The notes under the pieces: generated by a model
What the model was told of the DNA's origin: nothing
What the model saw: the letters and a program-made list of their open reading frames with translations, nothing else
The model's database searches: none
NCBI RefSeq assembly: GCF_010726645.1
Contig: NZ_AP022563.1
Coordinates: forward strand, 4,340,001 to 4,404,000
Direction: 5' to 3'
DNA from: Mycolicibacterium duvalii
Lineage (GTDB): Bacteria; Actinomycetota; Actinomycetes; Mycobacteriales; Mycobacteriaceae
DNA length: 64,000 bases
Part shown: positions 58,217 through 64,000 of the stretch, piece by piece
Numbering within the stretch: the first letter of the stretch is position 1
How the letters are laid out: every line of letters starts with the position of its first letter
Translations under genes and position numbers: made by a program

Positions 58217-60438
58217 GACGCCACCGTCGCATCCGGAATCGGCGCGGCGGTGAAGCGATGGATCCGGATGCTTCTGTCCGCGTGCGCGCCGGGGGCGTCG
58301 TCGCCGCCGAGGTCGTGGACGGTCGGCACGTACGGATTCCCGGTGTAGACGGTCTGGAACTTCACCGGATCCTCCATCCCGACGCGCAGAAAGCCGACCC
58401 CGCTTTCCTTATTAGAGATGTACTGGGCTTCCGGCGTGCCGATGACCGCCTTGGACTCAGCCGAACTGGTGGTGCGCAGTGCGATGCGGTAGGTGAGGTT
58501 GGGTTCGAGTTTGTCGATACGGGTGCCGCCGGTGTTCAGCGACTGGGTGGCCAGCAGCAGGTGTACGCGCAGGGACCGGCCGACCCGGCAGATCCGGTCG
58601 AACAGGCCGATGAAGTCGGGGTGGTTCTGCAGCAGTTCGGCGAACTCGTCCACGACGACGAACAGCGTGGGCAGCGGAGCGAGTTCGGCTCCGCGCTCCC
58701 GGTACTTCTCGTATTCCGCGACGCCGGACAGTGCACCGGCGGCGCCGACCTGCATGCCGGCTTGCCGCAGGATCGACTGGCGCCGGTCGAGCTCCCCGGT
58801 GAGCACCTCTCCCATGCGGCTGACCAGCTCGGCCTCTTCCTCCATGTTGGTGACGACCGCCGCGGTGTGCGGAAGCTTCTCCATTCCCAGGAAGGTCGAG
58901 CCCCCCTTGAAGTCGGTCAGCAGCAGGTTGACCTGTTCCGGATGGTGCGTCGCCGCGAGCGAGAGGATCAGCGTTCGGAGGAACTCCGACTTGCCGGAGC
59001 CGGTGGTGCCGATGAGCATGCCATGCGGACCGGCGCCGAACTCGGCGCCCTCTTTGATGTCCAGGTGCATCACATCGCCGGTTTTGAGCTCGTGTCCGAA
59101 CGGAATCCGCAGCCGGTCCCGGTCGGTGTCGGCGAACATCCGCCAGCGTGCGGGCGTCACCTCTTCGACCGACTGGGCACCGACGATCTCATGCCATTCG
59201 GTGGCGACCTTCTTCTGTACCCGGGTGCTCTTGTCGATGATCGTTCCCGTGATCGACCACCCTGCCAGTTTCCGCGCAATCCGCTCCGCCTGACCCGGTG
59301 TCAAAGCGTCCACCCGGTCGGTGACCAGCCGGAAGGACTGGTTGGGCAGCTTGTCGTCGGCCGTGCCATTTCCATCGACGCGAATTCGGTACGCGGACCG
59401 GTGATTACCGAGTGTGACGACGGTGACGCCGGCACGTCCGTCTACCGGGAAGCCGGCTCGCCCACCGGTGAGGTCCACCACCACGACGTAGGGTCCGCTC
59501 GGAACGGCGTCAGCGGTGTGCGGACCGCGCGCGGCCAAGTCGCTGAGACCGTCGGGGCGGGTGAACACCAGCCGCGTGGGACCCGCGGCGTCGGTGTCGG
59601 ACTGGTGCTGGGTGTGCGGCAGCCACTTCAGCCATGCCCAGGCCGGGTCGTCCGGATTGTCGGTGAGCACCCGGATCTGTAAGAGATCCGGCGGATGGAA
59701 CACCGCCAGGTGACAGACCATCGCCCGGAGCAGCGCCGCGGCGGCGTCGGCGTCGCCGCCCACGGCAATGGTCGGGAAGGTGCGCAGCTGAACCAGTTTC
59801 GGGCAGTCGTGGATCAGACCGTGGGTGCGCAGGAACTTGGTCACCCACATGTGGCTGACAGGTTCGAGGTGCGGTTGGGGAGCACCGGTCGGTCCGGCCA
59901 GTTCGCCACCGACTGCCGGCTTGAGAAGTCGGTCGACCGCCGGTTCAGAGCCCAGACCGATGCGGGTGGCGGCGTAGAAGTCCGCGTTGGCCGCGCGCGA
60001 CCACTGTCGGTGGGTGCCGATGATCGAGAGCAGATCCTCGGGATGCGGCGCGTGGTAGTTGAAGAAGGTCACCTGCGCCGCCGCCGACGACGTCACCCGG
60101 GTGCGCAGGTTCGCCAGGTACCGCAGGTATTCCTTACGGTCGGCGTTGATTTCGGGGACCTTCTTGCCCCCGCTGCCGCCGCTGGCCACCAGGCCGACCG
60201 CGGCCATCACCATCATCAGCGGCATCATCAGCATGTACGGCGAGAGTTGGCGGATCCCACTGAAGATCATGATCGCGATCATGCCGAGCATGCAGCCGCC
60301 GAGGACCCAGGGCAGTGCCTTCTGCATGCCCGACGGTGGGATGTCGATGCCGAGATCGTCAGGGGGTGTCACGTTGATCTCGCCGGGTGTCAGGCGCGGA
60401 CCCCGCTTCATGATCGGGGTGAACTTCCTCGTCGTCAT
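58213..60438 (-). CDS. eccCa1: EccCa1, ESX-1 FtsK/SpoIIIE-type ATPase (first half)
   Basis: A 741-aa membrane ATPase (Rv3870 is 747). Two membrane helices lie at residues 43-60 and 68-86, then the DUF/stalk region, and the first FtsK-like ATPase domain with Walker A GTTGSGKS at 477-484 and Walker B LFVVVDEFAEL. Together with EccCb1 it forms the motor that drives substrate export. ATG at 60438 overlaps the eccB1 stop (ATGA). Confidence 0.96.
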   Translation of the reverse strand: MTTRKFTPIMKRGPRLTPGEINVTPPDDLGIDIPPSGMQKALPWVLGGCMLGMIAIMIFSGIRQLSPYMLMMPLMMVMAAVGLVASGGSGGKKVPEINADRKEYLRYLANLRTRVTSSAAAQVTFFNYHAPHPEDLLSIIGTHRQWSRAANADFYAATRIGLGSEPAVDRLLKPAVGGELAGPTGAPQPHLEPVSHMWVTKFLRTHGLIHDCPKLVQLRTFPTIAVGGDADAAAALLRAMVCHLAVFHPPDLLQIRVLTDNPDDPAWAWLKWLPHTQHQSDTDAAGPTRLVFTRPDGLSDLAARGPHTADAVPSGPYVVVVDLTGGRAGFPVDGRAGVTVVTLGNHRSAYRIRVDGNGTADDKLPNQSFRLVTDRVDALTPGQAERIARKLAGWSITGTIIDKSTRVQKKVATEWHEIVGAQSVEEVTPARWRMFADTDRDRLRIPFGHELKTGDVMHLDIKEGAEFGAGPHGMLIGTTGSGKSEFLRTLILSLAATHHPEQVNLLLTDFKGGSTFLGMEKLPHTAAVVTNMEEEAELVSRMGEVLTGELDRRQSILRQAGMQVGAAGALSGVAEYEKYRERGAELAPLPTLFVVVDEFAELLQNHPDFIGLFDRICRVGRSLRVHLLLATQSLNTGGTRIDKLEPNLTYRIALRTTSSAESKAVIGTPEAQYISNKESGVGFLRVGMEDPVKFQTVYTGNPYVPTVHDLGGDDAPGAHADRSIRIHRFTAAPIPDATVAS

Positions 60439-61910
60439 CGGCCACCTCCGGTCGGGGGCCCGGCGGGCATCGCATTGCCTGCGTCGACTTTGCGCGGGTT
60501 GGGATTCGGCGGGAGAGTGTCGTGTTCGATCAGCGCCGCCTCCTTGGACAGCACCGGTCCGTCAACCAGCAGGCTCACCACCTGCCACGGTGCGGTGCGC
60601 GGTGCGGTCAGTCCCAGGTCAGCGGCGGTGTCTTCGTCGAACAGTCCGTAGCGCACGCCCTGCGGATCGATGTAGTACAGGCTCTCCCCCACAGCGGGGT
60701 CGGGCGCCTGGAGCCGCACGTACTGGCCGCCGGTGACGTAGACCGTGTTGTCGCCGCTGATCTGGTCGATGCCGGTGTTGAGCGCCGCAGCCGGCAGCGG
60801 CAGCCGGCGGCCGGCGATGACCGTGGTCTTTGGTGCCTGGTCGCCGGGCTCGCGCACCCAGGACCAGCACAGTGTCGGGGTGTCGTGGCGCAGCATCATG
60901 GTGATCGCGGTGTCGGGAAGCGGAGAGGCGTACACCTGCTCAGGGATCCGCGCCACGGCACTGGGCTCCATGGACGGCGGCGCGATCAGCCCGTGGGAGT
61001 TGGTGGCGCGCAGCGCAGCCGCCGTGGTGTCGTTGACTTTCGCCACTCCGTTGGGCAGGACCGCGAAGTGCTGCTGGTCGGATTCGGTCATGGTCTTGAA
61101 CACCGAACCGACCACCAGTTCGGGCGGCAGGCCGACCGTGTTCGGTGTCCCCGCGGCGGGGATCTCGGGCAGTCGCCACGGCCCGGCGTTGGGTAGCGCG
61201 TTGAACAGTCCCTGTGAGATCGGAGCCGATCGGGCGGTCACGGGGATGCCCACCGCAGAGGTGACAGCACGGTCGGACAGGTCGATGGCGTGGCGGCCCG
61301 CTGCCGTGACGAGCCAGTCCTGTCCGTCGAAGGACACCAGCATGCCCTGGTCCGGGCGCATCGGTCCGACCGAGGCATCCAGTGCCAGCGGTGTGATCAG
61401 AACCGACGTCTGCACCTCGGGCGCAACGCTTTGCGGCTTGATGACCGTGTCACAGAGTCCCCACTGCGACTCCGGGCGTGACGACACCGGGGTGGCATAA
61501 GGAGCGCCGGGAATCCCCAATGGCTGTCCTTTGGGCATCCTGTCCAGTTCTTCGGACTTCACCGCTGCGGGGGTGCCGTTGCTGCCCAGGATCAGCCTGG
61601 CCGATGTCAGGTTGTACACGGGCCGCAGCTGACCGCTGTCCGGCAGCACCACGTAGAGCTGATTGGTGGCCCGGTCCACCAGCAGGTTGTCGCCGCCGCG
61701 CTTGCCCAACGGTTTGAAGTAGGCCAGCAGGGCGGCCCCCAGGCAGATCAGCACCGCGATCACGATGCCGGCACTCACGGCACGGCTGTAGAACTGCAGC
61801 GGGTCGTCGAACATCCGGGTGTCTCGGCGCACGATCGCATGCTCGACTCGGCGCAGCAGGAAGCGCCAGCCGCTGACCTGCACCTTGGTGGTGAGCCGAA
61901 ATCCCGCCAT
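60435..61910 (-). CDS. eccB1: EccB1, ESX-1 periplasmic subunit
   Basis: A 491-aa protein with a cytosolic N-terminus (STKVQVSGWRFLLRRVEHA-like start, here TTKVQVSGWRFLLRRVEHA), one membrane helix at residues 44-66 and a large periplasmic part with repeat domains and cysteine pairs. The YFKPLGKRGGDNLLVDRATNQLYVVL block after the helix is conserved in EccB. ATG at 61910, 2 bases after eccA1. The C-terminal tail is Pro-rich. It links the complex across the periplasm. Confidence 0.95.
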   Translation of the reverse strand: MAGFRLTTKVQVSGWRFLLRRVEHAIVRRDTRMFDDPLQFYSRAVSAGIVIAVLICLGAALLAYFKPLGKRGGDNLLVDRATNQLYVVLPDSGQLRPVYNLTSARLILGSNGTPAAVKSEELDRMPKGQPLGIPGAPYATPVSSRPESQWGLCDTVIKPQSVAPEVQTSVLITPLALDASVGPMRPDQGMLVSFDGQDWLVTAAGRHAIDLSDRAVTSAVGIPVTARSAPISQGLFNALPNAGPWRLPEIPAAGTPNTVGLPPELVVGSVFKTMTESDQQHFAVLPNGVAKVNDTTAAALRATNSHGLIAPPSMEPSAVARIPEQVYASPLPDTAITMMLRHDTPTLCWSWVREPGDQAPKTTVIAGRRLPLPAAALNTGIDQISGDNTVYVTGGQYVRLQAPDPAVGESLYYIDPQGVRYGLFDEDTAADLGLTAPRTAPWQVVSLLVDGPVLSKEAALIEHDTLPPNPNPRKVDAGNAMPAGPPTGGGR

Positions 61911-61912
61911 GG

Positions 61913-63634
61913 TTACGTGCCGATGTTCAGTCGAGCGTGGACCGACACGATGGCCGCGGCCATGTCATCGGCGCTGATCTCGCTGAGCTGGTCGTCGGCC
62001 AGCGCGTCGATGTCGAGCGAGCGGGCCAACCTCATGTCGCGAGTCTGTTCACCGGCCTCCACCAGTTGCCGCGCATAGCGGCCGTTGCCGGCCACGTCCA
62101 GCGCCGGCTTGCCATTGACCGTGCTCGTAGTCAATAGCGTCGCCGCCTCCAGCACGTGTTTGGCCGCGTCGTCACTGAGGGCCGAGTCATTACCCGCGGC
62201 AATGACTTTGGCGATGTCGACGATCTCCTCCGGCGCGTACGAATCGAACTCGATGCGGGTGGCGAACCGCGAGCGCAATCCGTCGTTGCTCTCCAGCAGT
62301 CGGTCGATGTCGCTGCTGTAGCCGGCGATGATCACGACCAGGCGATCCCGGTCGTTCTCCATCCGGGCCAGCAGTGTGTCGAGCGCCTCGGTGCCGAACG
62401 GGTCGGCTCGCCCGTCGCGTTCCTGCACCAGGGTGTAGGCCTCGTCGATGAACAGCACCCCGCCCAGCGCGCGGTCGATGGTGCGTGCGGTCTTCACCGC
62501 CGACTGACCCTCGTATTCGGCCACGAAATCCTTGCGCGACGTCTCGATGAGCTTGGGCTCCGCGATCACGCCCAACCCGGCCAGGATGTTGGCCACCACC
62601 CGGGCGATCGTCGTCTTGCCCGTACCCGGAGGGCCGGTGAAGATCATGTGCTTGGATGCCTGGGCGACTTTCATGCCCCGCGCCGCACGCACTTTCGCCA
62701 TCTGGGTGGCGGCCCGGTAGCGCTCGATCTGCTCCTTGACACGCGCCAGCCCGATCTGCCGCTCGAGTTCGGACTGGGCGTCGGCGAGCAGCTTGTCCCG
62801 TCCGGTGGTGTCGGCCTCCACGCTGTCGGGATCCCAGATGTCCCGACGCGCGGAGATCTGCTCGGCCGTCGTGGTCTGTAGGCGATGGTTCGGGTCGTTC
62901 AGAGCCGCCGTGACCTGTGGGGTGGGGTGAGTGGCTTGCAGCCATTCGAGCAGCGCCCGCGCAGCCTCCTCGTTGCCCTGACCGCGGCGCGTCATCGCCA
63001 GGTACCACGCGATCGCCTGGGCACACGCCTCGCCCGCCGGCGACGAATTCGACTCCACCAGTCGACGTTCGGCTTCGGTGAACAGTCCCAGATTCGCTGC
63101 CGCGACGCCGTGGGCCACCCCCGCGGCAGCTGCCAGAAACCTGTCCGGCCACGAGGCGGCGGCACGGACCTCGTCGATCACATCGGTCCACCGCTGTCCG
63201 GCCCCATAGACCACGGCCTTGCCCCAGGAGACCAAGTGCTCTGCACCGGTCGACGGGATCGACTCCAGCGCTTCCAGCGCGTCCGTGTAGTTGCCCAGCG
63301 CGGCTTCCTTGACGGCGAAACCCATCGTGATCGCCAGCGGCGAGTTCACCGGATAGGTGATGTCGCCGTACAACCCGCCGATCGGCACCCGCGCACCGAG
63401 GCTGATCATCGGGACCTCGGCGGCGCCTGCGAGCTGGCCGAAGTTGTTGCGCGAGTACCAGGCACGGAACAGCGTGACGCGGTCGGTGTCCCCACAGCGG
63501 ATACGGCCGACCCATGCGTCACAGGCGGCTTCGTCCAGATCGGTGATCTCGGTGAACAATTCGAGCGATCGTGCGGGCGCGGTCGGCAACATGCCCACGG
63601 CGGTACCGAACAAGCTGGCCAGATGCTCGCTCAT
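61913..63634 (-). CDS. eccA1: EccA1, cytosolic AAA+ ATPase of ESX-1
   Basis: A 573-aa protein, the same length as Rv3868. The N-terminal TPR-like region (1-270) consists of helical repeats; the C-terminal CbxX/CfqX AAA+ domain has Walker A GPPGTGKT (334-341), Walker B VLFIDEAYTL (393-402), the sensor region VVIIAGYSSDIDRLL and the arginine-finger region SRFATRIEFDSY. It works as a chaperone for substrates or recycles the system. ATG at 63634 overlaps the espH stop (ATGA). Confidence 0.95.
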   Translation of the reverse strand: MSEHLASLFGTAVGMLPTAPARSLELFTEITDLDEAACDAWVGRIRCGDTDRVTLFRAWYSRNNFGQLAGAAEVPMISLGARVPIGGLYGDITYPVNSPLAITMGFAVKEAALGNYTDALEALESIPSTGAEHLVSWGKAVVYGAGQRWTDVIDEVRAAASWPDRFLAAAAGVAHGVAAANLGLFTEAERRLVESNSSPAGEACAQAIAWYLAMTRRGQGNEEAARALLEWLQATHPTPQVTAALNDPNHRLQTTTAEQISARRDIWDPDSVEADTTGRDKLLADAQSELERQIGLARVKEQIERYRAATQMAKVRAARGMKVAQASKHMIFTGPPGTGKTTIARVVANILAGLGVIAEPKLIETSRKDFVAEYEGQSAVKTARTIDRALGGVLFIDEAYTLVQERDGRADPFGTEALDTLLARMENDRDRLVVIIAGYSSDIDRLLESNDGLRSRFATRIEFDSYAPEEIVDIAKVIAAGNDSALSDDAAKHVLEAATLLTTSTVNGKPALDVAGNGRYARQLVEAGEQTRDMRLARSLDIDALADDQLSEISADDMAAAIVSVHARLNIGT

Positions 63635-63960
63635 TCTTCACCTGCGTAACGGGTGGTGAACAGTTCGGCGCGCGCGGCCTGCGCCTGTTCGGGGGTGGGC
63701 AGATCCAGTTCGCGACTGAGGAAGTCGCGGGTCGCGGCATCGTCGTGACCGTGTTCGCTCATGCCTTCCAACATGAACGTGTACTGCGCGGAGCGCGCGT
63801 CCTGAGTGGCCAGCCCCGCGATGACGACGATCTCGTCGGCCAGCCGGTGCTCGGTCATCGACGTCACCCGCGGTGACAGGTCGATCTGGTGCACGCGACC
63901 GTCCATGAAGGTGGTCACCGTCACCGTTCCCGGTGGATTGGTGACGGTGAAGGTGGGCAT
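63631..63960 (-). CDS. espH: EspH-like ESX-1 associated protein, short form
   Basis: A 109-aa protein that matches the C-terminal half of EspH (Rv3867, 183 aa): FTVTNPPGTVTVTTFMDGRVHQIDL, SMTEHRLADEIVVIAGLATQDARSAQYTFMLEGM and LDLPTPEQAQAARAELFTTRY. The Asp/Glu-rich N-terminal part of EspH is missing if the ATG at 63960 is used. This ATG has a strong GGAGGGGGG ribosome site 7 bases upstream. The frame remains open to the window edge without a stop, so a longer form cannot be excluded. It precedes eccA1 with an ATGA overlap. In other species EspH assists EspE/EspF secretion. Confidence 0.85.
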   Translation of the reverse strand: MPTFTVTNPPGTVTVTTFMDGRVHQIDLSPRVTSMTEHRLADEIVVIAGLATQDARSAQYTFMLEGMSEHGHDDAATRDFLSRELDLPTPEQAQAARAELFTTRYAGEE

Positions 63961-64000
63961 GGGGTCTTCCCCCCTCCCTCGGACATCGCCGATCGCGAAA

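Noticed and set aside
1..64000. tRNA, rRNA and CRISPR arrays
   Set aside because: Reading both strands I saw no cloverleaf gene, no rRNA segment and no regular repeat-spacer pattern.

Overview
The window is high-GC actinobacterial DNA from a mycobacterium, most likely a fast-growing species (Mycolicibacterium type). The evidence is the gene content: a mce1 operon with fadD5 and mce1R, a complete ESX-1 type VII secretion core, PE/PPE proteins, and FadE2, PtbB, TB18.5 and Rv0147-0149-like genes. A fructose PTS next to ESX-1 and an unsplit transhydrogenase alpha subunit are traits of fast growers. Species cannot be decided from the sequence. I found no rRNA, tRNA or CRISPR array.

Region 1 (1-12.7 kb, minus strand): mce1-type lipid importer, fadD5-yrbE1A-yrbE1B-mceA-B-C-D-E-F followed by the start of a mam1A-like gene cut by the window edge. 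The divergent GntR gene mce1R faces fadD5 across a short gap holding a TTTGATCAAA palindrome. Region 2 (12.7-25.8 kb): TB18.5-like START protein, DUF72 protein, a TetR regulator with its operator, a 36-residue mini-gene, a zinc-ribbon protein, pntA-pntB, a histidine kinase/response regulator pair, an AraC regulator, a FAD-Rieske oxidoreductase facing a catalase-like protein, fadE2 and ptbB. Region 3 (25.8-35 kb): a DUF559 nuclease-like gene preceded by a long inverted repeat, then a minus-strand catabolic operon (aldehyde dehydrogenase, SDR, quinone oxidoreductase, haloacid dehalogenase, methyltransferase, DUF456 protein), a second SAM methyltransferase and two TetR regulators.

Region 4 (34-41.5 kb): a TetR-membrane protein-FUSC transporter cassette, an IS30-family insertion sequence sitting cleanly between two convergent genes, a pirin and a tiny membrane protein. 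Region 5 (39.9-45.7 kb): the fructose phosphotransferase system, ptsI divergent from fruR-fruK-fruA-ptsH, with palindromes and promoter elements in the 108-bp gap. Fructose is phosphorylated during uptake (EI, HPr, FruA) and FruK makes fructose-1,6-bisphosphate.

Region 6 (45.9-64 kb): ESX-1. mycP1-eccE1-espB-espL run on the plus strand toward eccD1 and the long minus-strand series espH-eccA1-eccB1-eccCa1-eccCb1-PE35-PPE68-esxB-esxA-espI-eccD1-EspC-like gene. EccB/Ca/Cb/D/E build the membrane machine, MycP1 is its protease, EccA1 the cytosolic AAA+ ATPase, and EsxA/EsxB, PE35/PPE68 and EspB are substrates. espK is absent, and a 105-residue EspC-like protein occupies the place of espJ. The locus carries strong hairpins before esxB and after esxA.

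The window is mostly ordinary conserved mycobacterial DNA. The parts most worth a second look are the inverted repeat with the DUF559 gene, the hairpins around esxBA, the compact ESX-1 accessory set, the mini-gene/zinc-ribbon pair and the probable leaderless promoters.
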